Positions 23,590 through 34,662 of a stretch of DNA of 64,000 bases are shown in pieces. Numbering within the stretch: the first letter of the stretch is position 1; each line of letters starts with the position of its first letter. The stretch is taken from positions 25,972,852 to 26,036,851 of the forward strand of contig OY743171.1 of the NCBI GenBank assembly GCA_963555705.1, written 5' to 3'. Made by a program: the position numbers and the translations under genes. Under the pieces are notes generated by a model that saw only the letters and a program-made list of their open reading frames with translations, was not told where the DNA came from and did not search any database. The stretch is from Ligustrum vulgare (Eukaryota > Streptophyta > Magnoliopsida > Lamiales > Oleaceae).

Positions 23590-23830
23590 TTATCCTGACT
23601 GTCGATTGAAACCGTAATAACTATTCATCTCCTAGTATGACACCAAAATCGTGAATATCCGATGTTAAGAGATCTATCATCCACTCCTTCCATTCGCCAC
23701 GATCAGGAAATCTTTCAGTGCATAACTTGAGTTCAACAGTTCTCCGAATGGTGTTGATAATCAATACTCGATCTCCAGTTACAGAGATGGATAAATCAAT
23801 TTTTCTATGATTGTGGGACTACCAAATGAA
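23590..23830 (-). pseudogene. Probable gypsy protease C-terminal remnant
   Basis: The minus strand reads TGDRVLIINTIRRTVELKLC and then DIHDFGVILGDE, resembling the D-x-x-DFDVILGMDWL end of gypsy aspartic proteases. The DSGA active-site motif was not found. Sequence between here and the primer site (23830-24250) is too short for gag and shows none. Confidence 0.45.
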
Positions 23831-24251
23831 TGAGAAATCCTGGAATCAAACATGATAAGTGCCTAACACTAAGTTTGATGCCTTTCCAGCTTCTCGTTTG
23901 GACATTGTATACTCTCGTGCCGATAAACCATTCATATTCATTTCTTATTTCACAAAAAGAACTAATAAACAACACCCAAATTTGTGATAACCATTGCCTT
24001 CCCACTTCCTCATTTACATAACCAAGATATACATGTCATATTCACTAACAACATTCTTAACCTTTCACTTTACGACATTACAAATTAACATGCAAGAATT
24101 TGAAATAATTGGAAACATCAAATAACATTTCATAATTTAAACAAAAATTAACTTACCAGATGATCAAGGAAGATGCACTTGAGGTGTGACTCAGTACCCG
24201 AACTTTCAAATACGTTTTTAAAGTCTAAAGAATCGCTTTTAAAACTCTTAA

Positions 24252-24262
24252 CTCTGATACCA
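24252..24262 (-). promoter_or_regulatory. Primer-binding site, tRNA-iMet
   Basis: Minus-strand TGGTATCAGAG, five bases inside the 5' LTR start at 24268. Confidence 0.85.
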
Positions 24263-24267
24263 CAAAT

Positions 24268-26456
24268 TGTAACACCCCAAGTTTAAAAACTCAAAACAAA
24301 ACGTGTTAACTTCTCTTTATTTTTAACGCGGAAATAAAACATTTAAAAAACACTAAAATTTTCATTTTCTATTATAAGATTCTACAAAAACTTCGGAAAA
24401 ATCTCCTCTATAAATTGGACTTAACCAACATGTAGAGGGACATCAAAATCATTTTACAGCATAAAATTCAACTCAAATAAAATCCAAAATTCAATTCCAA
24501 TTCTACATCAAACTCCCACATCACCACACTATTCCAAATTCAATCCCCAAACTCCTCAACACGACATTTTATATCAATAAGCTTCAATTAAGTGAAATAA
24601 GTGATAATATAACCAATGTTAGAAATGCCATAACTTATTTAAACTAATTTCAACCAAAACAATTATCAAAATAAAATAAATGAATTAAGAAATAATTAAT
24701 GATAAACTTAATTAACTTCTAATTTAACTTTATTTTAAAAAAAATTAAAGCGGTATAGCCTGAGTCTGCCATCAAATGTTCTCCTCGTCTCATCTAGCTT
24801 TCATCACCTGAAATATTGGAGGGGGGGGGATTGGGGTGAGCTAAAGCTCAGTAAGAAACTTCGTGCAAGTGATGCATGCTTATGACTTGAAATACTTAAA
24901 ATATTATGAAATATGTATCCCTATTTACTTTACTTCCCGAAACTTTCAAACTTTTCAAATTTCACTTAAAAATTTCAAAACTTTTACTTCATTTATAGCG
25001 TGAGCTCACTTGATGCATCTTCTAGTCAATCAGATAACAGTGGACAATTCTTATTTGGAACCAGATTACATTTACAAGTAAAACGCAAAGCAGTTAACAT
25101 TTATTCCACCGCAAAGCGGCTCATTCACTTCACTCCACCGCAAAGTGGCTCATTACATTCGGGTACGCCGGTCCCCCGTGCCTCATTTCCCACTCGCATC
25201 TTTCATGACAATAGAAGTAAACCCATTATTTCTCAAAAACTTGGGATACATAACTTTTGGATAAACTTGCACCTTGAACATTTCTTTCATTTAAAAACAT
25301 TTAACTTCCCAATTTCGATGTCAATGCATACTTGATGATGCAATGACATGATAACGTGCATACTTGAACATTTCCTTAAATACACATACTTGCATATGGT
25401 AAACCAAAAGTATTAAAATTCAGTAATTAACACGAATGTCAATTAAGCACATAATTCCACATTGAACATTCAACTATAATGAAAGTAGGGAAAGTTTACT
25501 TAACTGACGTCCTTAATATTTAGCGTTATCTAGATTTGCATGTGGAGGAACCTCGGTTGCCCGTGACGTCAACGTGCACAATAATCCTAATTTATATCCA
25601 TTCATTTAATAAAATATAGTTTTAGTTCAAAAATAATATTTAAAACTTCTAAATGAGGTTGAGACTTCCATGTGACTTACAATTCAAACCAAACGGGATC
25701 TTAAGCTATGTCAAGTACATACCATACTTCATTCGGATTAAGAGTTTAGCTTAAATGGAAAAAATTGAAATCTAACATCTCAAATTACACAAGGGTCAAA
25801 GCTATGGAATATTTGTAACTTAATTTTCACAAGAACAATTTCAATTAGCATTCTAACTATTCATAAATTTGAAAATCACCATTTTTTCAAACTTTACCTG
25901 AACAGTTAACTAAACTACCAATTTCATAAATTCCGAAAGTCTAAAAATAACAACTATAAGTCAAAATATACGTTAAGATTCAATTAAAACCACCTCATTA
26001 CTTGGATTCCTAAATTTGTAAATTTCAATTTAAAATAACATTAAACCAAGAAAGAATCCATTAAACAACTTCATCATTTAAAAATATGAAACTTCTCAAA
26101 ATGGCCGTCAATTAAACCAACTTAATCTATAATTTCATAATATGCTAATTAATTACAAAATCTTAAAATTAATACATCCATTTACATAGTTCCCCCAAAT
26201 TTGCAAAATTAAAATTTCTAACTCAAAACTAAAGTAAACAATTAAATTAAACTACAAATTAATGAATCTTGAAATCTGAAAATTACTATAAAACTCGAAA
26301 TTACACAAATAAATACATGTGTTCCATATACAACCAAAATCTCACTATTGAATCTCCAAATTCTAAAAGAAAATTAGAAATTTAACAAAAATTGAAATCT
26401 GAAATTTTTGTCAAGATTTCACACACATATACATACAAACACAATTATATACATAA

Positions 26457-26502
<46 letters not shown>

Positions 26503-26632
26503 CGTGTTGGTTCAACAGTGCGTATGTTGCGCTGTGCGTGAGCTGGTAGGAGGAGCCAGGGAGGGAAAAGGTTTGTACCTTACCGGTGGGTGGTGGTAGG
26601 CAGTGGAGGTGGTAGTGGTGACCGGTTGGGTG
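24268..26632 (-). repeat. 5' LTR, truncated
   Basis: Starts TGTAACACCCC and follows the 3' LTR closely until about 26632 (ACCGGTTGG), after which the sequences diverge. The missing end corresponds to about 490 bp of the 3' LTR. It contains (GT)n(GA)n at 26457-26501. Confidence 0.9.
26457..26501. repeat. (GT)n(GA)n compound microsatellite
   Basis: About 10 GT units followed by about 12 GA units, at the LTR position where the solo LTR has (AG)n. Confidence 0.92.
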
Positions 26633-26695
26633 AAGTTTTAGGGATTTATTTATGCACTTTTCTTCATTTTTTTTATAGGTTTTGAATTAATTTTT

Positions 26696-26847
26696 GAGTC
26701 ATGCTATTCTACCCACTTCATTCTACCACATTGGGTGTCATCCCTCTCCATAGGGGTGTGCCGCTCATTATGATACCGGTCCCACATCCACATATGTGAG
26801 GGGGGCTCCCGGTGTGGTAAAATAAGGTGGGTAAAGTAGCATAATTC
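26696..26847. mobile_element. MITE with 9-bp TSD (Mutator-like)
   Basis: A 152-bp element with inverted ends of about 35 bp, GAGTCATGCTATTCTACCCA on the left against GAATTATGCTACTTTACCCA on the right read inward. The 9-bp direct repeat TTAATTTTT flanks it at 26687-26695 and 26848-26856. Nine-bp TSDs point to Mutator-like transposases. It has no coding capacity. Confidence 0.75.
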
Positions 26848-28163
26848 TTAATTTTTACGGGAATAGATGAGGGAGAAAAAGGTGAAAAGAACTCTTACTT
26901 CTGCAATAATATGAATATTTGATTGTCCACCTCGCAAGGTCGGATCAGATAACCAAATGGAATTATCTTGGCCCTTAAAAACTGTGAAGATGCTTCGGTG
27001 CTTGGGCTAGCCTCGTTACCGAAAAGAGATCCTTTAGACCTTTATGGTATAAGGGTGAAAAAGGTCAAAAACAAAAAGATGTATGTCACTACCCTCAATG
27101 TAAAAAGGTCATGGTTCACAAAGCTGTGACAGCCCAGTTTAATAGAATCAAGATGTTTTGAACTCATAAAAGTAGAACACTTGAAATAACAGTTTATCTC
27201 AGTGAAGACAAAGAAAAAGAAAATTATAAGTATTATCTATTCATAAAATATATCTAATTATTTTTCTTCAAAAGTCGATAAATTTCCACATATAAGCATG
27301 TACCTTAAGTACGAAGTTAGGTCGAATGCATGGAAAAATACATAAAATATTTCACCATTCTCATAACATTTTTTATAAACCTAAACATATAAAACATGCA
27401 TCAATCAACAATCAAAGGAAAATGGAACACACTAATAGCTAGTAATGTCAGGAGATTTCTTCAACCACAAAGAATTGATTTATATTCACCACGACATAGA
27501 AATCACATAGTTGAAAGATATGAACCTCTCTACTTTACTATAAAATGACATTACAAGAAGACTAAAACATGCTGCATGTAGATAACAGTGTACATTATTA
27601 CTCACTATGTCCCATCTCATGCCAATAATAGAAGACACAAAGACAAAGAAATAATGTGACTTTGATATTTATATAAAAAAAAAAAAAAAATCGCAAACCA
27701 TTCACATATTCAAACAATTGATATCTTTCATGCAGTCTGGCATTTAAACTTTCACAATTTTCATTCGAACATTGCAACCTAAAATAAAAATGAATAAAAA
27801 GGAGGTGATATCCAGATTCATCAATTTACATTCACAAACTTGTCATAAAGCATAATTATTACAATATGAGACATGAAGATATCTGCAAATTTTCCCATTT
27901 AGATACAACACCAAAATGAGTAAATTCACAATAAAAATTGTTTTCCGTGAATCTAATTAGTTGTGTTGCATTCATAACCTATGTAACAAATATTCGAAAA
28001 AAGGGAAAAAATGTCCTATGTAACAAATATTAGAAAAAAGGGAAAAAATGTGAAACTTCCAGAATATAAATGTGAATAGTTATACATTCATATCATGAGA
28101 TAATTGTGCCTCTGTTATCATCCTGAGGATTGCTTGATCCTTTGGTGGCATGATTTCTGCATT

Positions 28164-28166
<3 letters not shown>

Positions 28167-28203
<37 letters not shown>
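28167..28203. repeat. (TA)n microsatellite
   Basis: About 18 TA units. Confidence 0.95.
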
Positions 28204-28205
<2 letters not shown>

Positions 28206-28279
28206 CCCACTTAATTGTGTTCTCTTTACATGCCTTCTATTTGTTTCTTTTACTATGAGTTTTGGCAAAATTGTGCATC

Positions 28280-28280
<1 letters not shown>

Positions 28281-28320
<40 letters not shown>
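28281..28320. repeat. (ATT)n microsatellite
   Basis: About 13 ATT units. Confidence 0.95.
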
Positions 28321-28595
28321 GGGTTTTATGTTGTTTTGTTATACCAAATAGTTTGTGGTTACTTATGAATTATTTTATTGTTACTAATAATAATTAAAAA
28401 AAAAAAAAGCACCCCAACGAAATTTAGTCAATCACAAAACTAAGTAGCTTGTAGTTTCATGGCACTCATATAAAAGACATGGGAGAACGTGTTGTTGAAG
28501 ATAAGTTCCAAATTAATGAATGAAACATGATAATTGACATAAATATCATACTTTCGTTATCCATCAGTGATAGCAACAGTGCTGCTGTCTCCATT

Positions 28596-29740
28596 TTACC
28601 CGTTGCTTCCATTGTTATTCCTTAACACACTCCAATAATTAGTAGCATTTCCTTCTAATATTGTGTCTAAGTCATTAGATGGTCCCTGGACTGGAGTTTC
28701 TGAAGTATCTGTAAAAAATACAGAGAGTAATTGTATTATTGGGTCGTAACAAAACTAAACGATATGTTAACAAATACATCAATGTTTATATTGCTTCATT
28801 CTCAAAGAGTACCCTATCACTTAGGAAATGGAAAGTGATCTCATCAAAAAAATGGGAATAATACTTGTATAAGACTGTAATAGCTCTGAAGATTATGATT
28901 CAGATAATTAGATAAAGAGAGAATGCCAACTGTCAAAGATGAAATGTATAAATTGCACTCTGAGGTGCTTGTAGCATATTAAATAGTTCTGAGAGTAATG
29001 GAAAACCACAAAAATAAAAGAAGAAGAATTGAAAAAACTAATTGACATTGGTTCCCATCCGCAAAGTTACAAAAACTATTAAACCTCGTGCCTCAAATAA
29101 GTGTATTTATAATCTGAAACTTCAATTCGTGATAAGGTACACGCTAGCAACTTACGTTCAACCCAAGAGAAACTGCCGCTGACCCACTGAAGACATTCAT
29201 GCTTTTACCAACTCTGTTCTTATGTGAAGTAATTAAATACGTGAGAACTAAGGAGAGGATTTATGAAGAAAATTACCTTAGCTTGGTTTGCAACTTGATT
29301 GCGATTTCGAACTCATAGTCTGATGTTTTAACATTTATCCACAGACCTACATACAAGTAAATATTTTTATCCAAAATTATAATCTTTCTGGCTCTTCATA
29401 CACCCATGAGATTGCATTATTCCTGTTTTCTTTGTGGAAGTATATTTCACCACTTCTCTGTGTTGACCCTAATTGATTTAGTAGCTCTGTGCATTTCAAG
29501 TATTCAAAAAATTAAAAGACTAAAATTTATCAGAGCCCCACCCTTCTCCCTTCCAAAAGTCTTTAAAAACTCAATTAATGTAATTAATAGATGCCATTTG
29601 TTTCCACATAAAATGGTGGTAACAACGTAAAATTTATGCATTAATTACCAAATTAAAAATGTTTATTAATAATTAGAAATCATATAACAATAAATACAAA
29701 AATTTAATCTAAATCTTTAACAGAACTCCAAAATATAATA
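28596..29740. other. Non-coding or weak exon-like region
   Basis: No homology that I recognise. Three short minus-strand pieces have splice-like borders and a shared phase (see findings), but the evidence is too thin for a gene call. Confidence 0.4.
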
Positions 29741-30014
29741 CTCCATCCGTCCCACAAAGATAGACTTACTTCTATTTTCACATCGATTAAGAAAACATAA
29801 TTAATAAACGTTGGAACTATAAATTTACCAACATTCTACCTAATATATCTCTACATTAAATAATGAGTTGTTCATATTTGTTGATAACAATGCATATTAA
29901 ATAGGGGTATACTAGAAAATAAAGACATTAATATACTCTCAAAAAGGAAAGTGGACTATCTTTGTGGAATAAACAAAAAAGGAAAACAAGTCTATCTTTG
30001 AAGGACGGAGGGAG
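29741..30014. mobile_element. Stowaway (Tc1/mariner-type) MITE
   Basis: 274 bp, with ends CTCCATCCGTCCCACAAAGA and, read inward from the right, CTCCCTCCGTCCTTCAAAGA. It is flanked by TA at 29739-29740 and 30015-30016. CTCCCTCCGTCC is the classic Stowaway terminus, and TA is its target. It lies directly downstream of the SmD3 exon, in what would be its intron. Confidence 0.95.
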
Positions 30015-30060
30015 TAATACAAAAAAAATAGATATGTATAATAAAGAATGAATAACATAT

Positions 30061-30218
30061 CTTAGTGGTGTTAGTGATGTTATCAAGCTGGAAATTCCAG
30101 TTATCCTTGCACTCCACCAAGCTGCCTCTGTAAAGCTCTCCGCTTTTCAGCTCCACCGTCACCACATGCCCCGTTGCTTCGTACAGTAGCTTCACCGGAA
30201 TTCCCAAACTCCGATCAT
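30061..30218 (-). pseudogene. SmD3-like: SmD3 (snRNP core protein) first-exon pseudogene
   Basis: The minus strand encodes RSLGIPVKLLYEATGHVVTV, then ELKSGELYRGSLVECKDNWN and FQLDNITNTTK, the Sm1 half of plant SmD3, a core protein of spliceosomal U snRNPs. The ATG at 30216-30218 is out of frame by one base relative to this string (ATGA then TCGG, where the family reads ATG-Ser-Arg-Ser). The exon ends at AAG (30061-30063), but the next bases are ATATGT rather than a GT donor. The Sm2 half (FIRGSKVRF-type) is not found downstream. A Stowaway MITE lies there instead. The likely cause is a decayed or captured gene fragment. Its neighbour on the other side is the tandem array at 30371-31637. Confidence 0.8.
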
Positions 30219-30370
30219 TTGGATTTCTCAGTAATTTTTTACAGATTTCGTTTGGTTTTCTTCTGATTCTGTAGCAGTAATGCTAATTCTGAATTTTTTT
30301 GGGGGCAAGGGGAGTGTGTAAATAAAGAAACAATTTCTAGAGTTTAGTTTGTACCATGTGCGAGGAACCA
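30219..30370. other. Short spacer between SmD3 fragment and tandem array
   Basis: T-rich sequence read on the minus strand as a possible 5' untranslated stretch. Nothing else seen. Confidence 0.4.
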
Positions 30371-31637
30371 CAATACAGATGACAAAGTCCTAATCCAAGA
30401 AATATCTGGAATCATACACAAATTTTGATTGAACAAGCCCAAAAAAAAGGAAAAAAAAACTACCAGAAGAACTGAACATCGGCGATGAATCATGTGATGC
30501 ATTTACACAGGTTTGTGTTCAAAGGAGAACGTTCTCTTGTAGATCATCTTCTAAGGAGTCTGGAGGATCAAGATGGGAAGAGGGATGATCAAGGAAGGGA
30601 AAGAAAAAGGAAAGAAACGGCGTCATTTTTGGATGACACAATCGGTGACGTCAAATGAACAGTAACAGGTTTTTATAACACAATATGGATGACGAAGTAC
30701 TAATCCAAGAAATATGTGGAATCATACACAAATTCTGATTGAACAAACCCAAAAAGAAAAAAGAAAAAAAACTACCAGAAGAACTGAACACCGGCGATGA
30801 CTCGTGTGATGCGTTTACACAGGTCCATGTTCAAAGGAGAACGTTCTCTTGCAGATCATCTTCTAAGGAGTCTAGAGGATCAAGATGGGAAGAGAGATGA
30901 TCAAGGAGGGGAAAGAAACGGCGTCATTTTTGGATGACGCGATCGGTGACATCAAATGAACAGTAGCAGGTGCCTTGCTCCCTTTTTATATACCACAATA
31001 CGGACGACGAATTCCTAATCCAAGAAATATCTTGAATCATACACAAATTTTGATTGAACAAACCCAAAAAAAAAAAGAAAAAAACTACCAGAAGAACTGA
31101 ACACCGATGATGACTCGTGTGATGCGTTTACACAGGTCCGTGTTCAAAGGAGAATGTTCTCTTGCAAATCATCTTCTAAGGATTTTTAAGGATCAAGATG
31201 GGAAGAGGGATGATGAAGGAGGGGAAAGAAAAAGGAAAGAAACATCGTTTTTGGATAACGCGATCGGTGACGTCAAATGAACAGTAGCAGGTGCCTTGCT
31301 CCCTTTTTATATACCACAATACGGATGACGAAGTCCTAATCCAAGAAATATCTGGAATCATACACAAATTTTGATGAACAAACCCAAAAAAAGGGGAAAA
31401 AATACTACCAGAAGAACTGAACACCGGCGATGACTCGTGTGATACATTTACACAGGTCTGTGTTCCAAGGAGAACGTTCTCTTGCAGATCATCTTCTAAG
31501 GAGTCTGGAGGATCAAGATGGGAAGAGGGATGATCAAGGAGGGGAAAGAAAAAGGAAAGAAATGGCGTCGTTTTTGGATGACGCGATCGGTGACGTCAAA
31601 TGAACAGTAGCAGGTGTCGTGCTCCCGTTTTATATAT
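30371..31637 (-). repeat. Four tandem copies of a promoter-like unit of about 315 bp
   Basis: Units begin at about 30371, 30681, 30996 and 31317 and share most bases. Each has GAGAACGTTCTC (perfect palindrome, decayed to GAGAATGTTCTC in unit 3), a GCGTCAT/ATGACGC-type stem, the palindrome TGACGTCA (intact in units 1, 3 and 4 at 30646, 31268 and 31591; TGACATCA in unit 2) and AATGAACAGTA. Units 3 and 4 are preceded by CTTTTTATATA. A single diverged relative lies at 51340-51545. TGACGTCA is a bZIP (ASF-1/CRE-type) site and GAA-x-x-TTC is a heat-shock half pair in other settings. Activity here is inference. The minus strand probably is the 5' region of a Helitron. Confidence 0.88.
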
Positions 31638-32240
31638 ATATATATACACTAGTGTTGACTCGTATGTTGTACGAGTACCGATTCTCAGTTGATTATTTTT
31701 GCATGAATAAGAGAACATGTATTTTTTATGTATTTGTCATAATAAATTGTTTTCATACAAGATCAAAAGTAAATCTACAACATAAGTAAGCATCTTGCAG
31801 TCAGGTTAATGAGGTTTTAGCATCTTATAGTCAGGTTAATGAGGTTTTTGTACAGATCAACAAAAAAAATGAATTAAAAGCAGATGTATAGGAGGGGAGA
31901 ACTGCAAATAATAATCTCTTAAATAAAACCAACAAAACCTTGAGCTGTTTTTCAATAGACTCAATTTTGTTTTTAATGTTCTTCTGTTCAACCTTTAACT
32001 CATCCTTCAGGACTTGCATCAACCTACTTTAATTTAATCATAACCACCAAGATTATGCTCAGTTAAATAGAAAAGTAGTAAATATTATTAGTCTAACAAA
32101 GAACGCATAACCTTTCTTTCATAAATGTTATGGAGGTATTTATTGGAAATCGTAGACGTTGATCTTTACCTTGCGAAAGATCACGCAATGAGGAACTTCA
32201 CCATTTTGGTCTCATTGAAAAACGAAAGACGACTAATAAA

Positions 32241-32270
32241 AATTAAAATTAAAATTAAAATTAAAATTAA
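32241..32270. repeat. (AATTAA)n hexamer repeat
   Basis: Five units in a row. Confidence 0.9.
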
Positions 32271-32919
32271 ACAAAAGTTTTCATACAAAGAACTTAAAGA
32301 AAGGGTTTCACGTAGGAAATTACATTTCAAGAGTTATCCTTTAAATGTTTCCTTCACTCCTAACACCTAAGAAGAACTCTCCCCTCTTTCTCTCTAACAG
32401 ATCTAAACACAAACACATAAATTACATAAACATTTTGAAGGTAATTTGAATTATGAAGCAGAACTTTCTTTTCTATATTACTTCTCTTACATATTGTTTC
32501 CCTTGTCAGCACCTCATATTCAACTGGTCGTAAGTTATCAATCAGAACCAAACAAGGTTAGAAATAAAACATTAAGTCACATTTCAGGTTTCTTTTAGAA
32601 TTTTGAATGAAGTGGTCACAATAGAATCCATTGCACGTGAAAGAACAAAACATGAATCATCATTTGATTGGTCATTGAAACACACACAAAAAAATTAGAT
32701 AAACGAACAACAATTTTGAATGTATATTATCTATTCGACTATTCTTTACCTCAATTCTTGCATTTATGTCTTTTCAAGGTCAAGAGAAGTGAAGAAACGA
32801 GTAGTAGGTGCACTGCCAAAATTGTTCAACAAGCTAGACATCGTGAAAGCAATTATATGATAGAAATATACAAAACTTAAACAAAAGCTTATAAATTGGT
32901 CCTCCCCGTAGCTTCTCCT

Positions 32920-33660
32920 TAGAGGTGTCAAGACGGACGGGTCGGCCAGACCCGCGAAAACCGGCCCGGAACGACTCAGGATGACCCGTGACCCGAGCGG
33001 GTGGTTCACGGGCCAAAAAAGTGTGACCCGCGGGTTTCGCGGGTTACACCTTCACAGGCCGCGGTTAACCCGCTGACCGTTGAAAAAAAAATTAAATTTA
33101 AAAATTTTGAATAGCTAAATTATAGTAAAGTATGTATCAACCTTGTTGGGATGTACTTAAACTATAAATTATAATAAAAGTAGGTGTCAACCTAGTTGGG
33201 ATGTACTTAAATTATAAATATTTAATAATAGTACTTAGAAATGCATTTAGCTGTTATTTGTTTAAGTTATATTTAACTTTGCAAAGTTATAAATAATTCA
33301 TGTAACACTAAATTTGAATTCTATGTAAACATTTCTTGATATAAATATGAATTTATCATTTTATTCATTTCTTAGTTTACATTTAACAAAATATATATAT
33401 GTATTGTTATAAATATAAAAAATTCTATAATTTTATTAATACAATCATACGGACCAAACCGGAACGAATCGCGATCCACGACCCGCATGGGCTCAACCCG
33501 GGTGGGCCAGGGGGCGGGACTGGGTTGTAGTTAAAAATTTGTGGGCCAATCCGTAACCGGCCCGTAACCCACAGCGGACGGACTTTTTTCTACGCGGGCC
33601 GTTACCGGGCTCATACGTTGACGGGTCGACCCGACCCGACCACCCAGATTGACACCTCTA
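32920..33660. mobile_element. Non-autonomous hAT element with perfect 8-bp TSD
   Basis: 741 bp with 12-bp inverted ends TAGAGGTGTCAA at both termini and a perfect 8-bp duplication CTTCTCCT (32912-32919 and 33661-33668). The terminal 100-200 bp are GC-rich with repeated ACCCG/CGGGT motifs. The centre is AT-rich with a short duplicated phrase (about 33133-33160 and 33193-33215). It has no transposase. Confidence 0.92.
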
Positions 33661-34158
33661 CTTCTCCTCCTTCAAATTGACATGAATGATTAGAATTCAT
33701 ATTTATTTAATATTGCATGTTTAAATATACCAATTGGAAATATACATGAATTTCATTTGTTATTGGCCAACTGTATAGCTCTTTTCTTCACGAGTTTTAC
33801 CAATTCACAATATACATGAATTTATTTTTTATTGATCATCTGTAATTTGTATAGCTATGTAACAAGTTTTTATTTTTAATCACTACGAAAAAATGAATGG
33901 CACTAAAAAGAAGGAATACCTTATCTGAGTCCTTTATAGAACCTTTTCCTCTAATATATACACAGCATCTTGTTATGGCAAATGAATTTCGTTTAGGTGC
34001 AAATGATTGCCCAATAAAAATTGAACTACCAATTCCAAAAATAGCAAGTTAAGCAAGAATGTAAGTGAACTATGAGGAATTAATGGAAGTCATAAGGGAA
34101 AACCAGAATAAATATAGACTATTGGTTAAAATCAGATCACCAAAATTAGGCATCCTCC

Positions 34159-34662
34159 AATTCATTCATTTGCAACTCATCATGTCATCAGAAACTACAA
34201 ATTCAATAATACCTATAAATTTTCCTGCAAATCTCACTTTTCATTAAATCCGAAACGCTTTGGCAGATTCATCAAAACTGCAAGAACGTACAAACACCAA
34301 TTTTTATGCCGAGATTTTTACATATACTAATGAAGATAAGCTGTGTCGCAGTCTCTGCGTGTATGTATATGATTTATTTTTAGTTTTGAATAAGTTCTTA
34401 AGAGATTGATGGTTTTGTCCTTATGTACTCATATCATAACATATAATAATAAAAAAATATCTTGTATCTAGATAATGAACAGTAGAAGTAGTTTGAGTGT
34501 GAAATGAATGACAGAAAAATGAACAGTGAATTGGCTCATCCTCTCTTTTATAGTAGTCAGTCATCTTCTAGGGCCGGTGCCAGCGGTTGGCACTTGATCT
34601 TTTTTCTTATAGTAGTAGGGATATATATATATAGGGGACATCATGCGTTGCACGACCCCAGG
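34159..34662. repeat. Left flank segment duplicated at 40075-40598
   Basis: It carries the 5' part of the Helitron (to 34621) and a further stem-containing piece (34627-34657). The copy at 40075-40598 has a few substitutions and an added A-rich piece of about 20 bp near 40246-40264. The block continues into the LTR in both places. Confidence 0.92.

Larger units (their letters stand above)
17771..26632 (-). mobile_element. Long-LTR Ty3/gypsy element lacking gag, 5' LTR truncated
   Basis: A minus-strand element: 3' LTR 17771-20526, internal region 20527-24267, 5' LTR 24268-26632. The internal region is only about 3.7 kb. It has a primer site, a decayed protease tail, reverse transcriptase, RNase H, integrase and chromodomain, but no recognisable gag. 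LTRs above 2.5 kb plus a C-terminal chromodomain fit a Tekay/Del-type chromovirus. The 5' LTR stops matching the 3' LTR near 26632, about 490 bp short, so the outer end and the TSD are lost. Confidence 0.88.
26848..28595. other. Non-coding stretch with short repeats
   Basis: No gene is supported. It contains a perfect-unit tandem duplication of 37 bp (27978-28014 and 28015-28051, one difference), a (TA)n run at 28167-28203 and an (ATT)n run at 28281-28320. GTGACAGCCCAGTTT near 27126 resembles the start of some gypsy LTRs, but no second copy or boundary was found. Confidence 0.5.
31649..34621 (-). mobile_element. Helitron, non-autonomous, with nested hAT
   Basis: On the minus strand it starts TCCCTACTACTATAAG (34621 downward) and ends with the stem ACTCGTA/TACGAGT (31658-31676), a short spacer and CTAG at 31649-31652. 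It lies between A and T of a TA-rich target. TC start, 3' stem and CTRR end with A/T insertion and no TSD are the Helitron signature. It is about 2.97 kb, or about 2.2 kb without the hAT at 32920-33660. No Rep/helicase frame is left. A piece at 31920-32022 could encode a coiled-coil exon (LKDELKVEQKNIKNKIESIE), of unknown origin. Confidence 0.68.
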
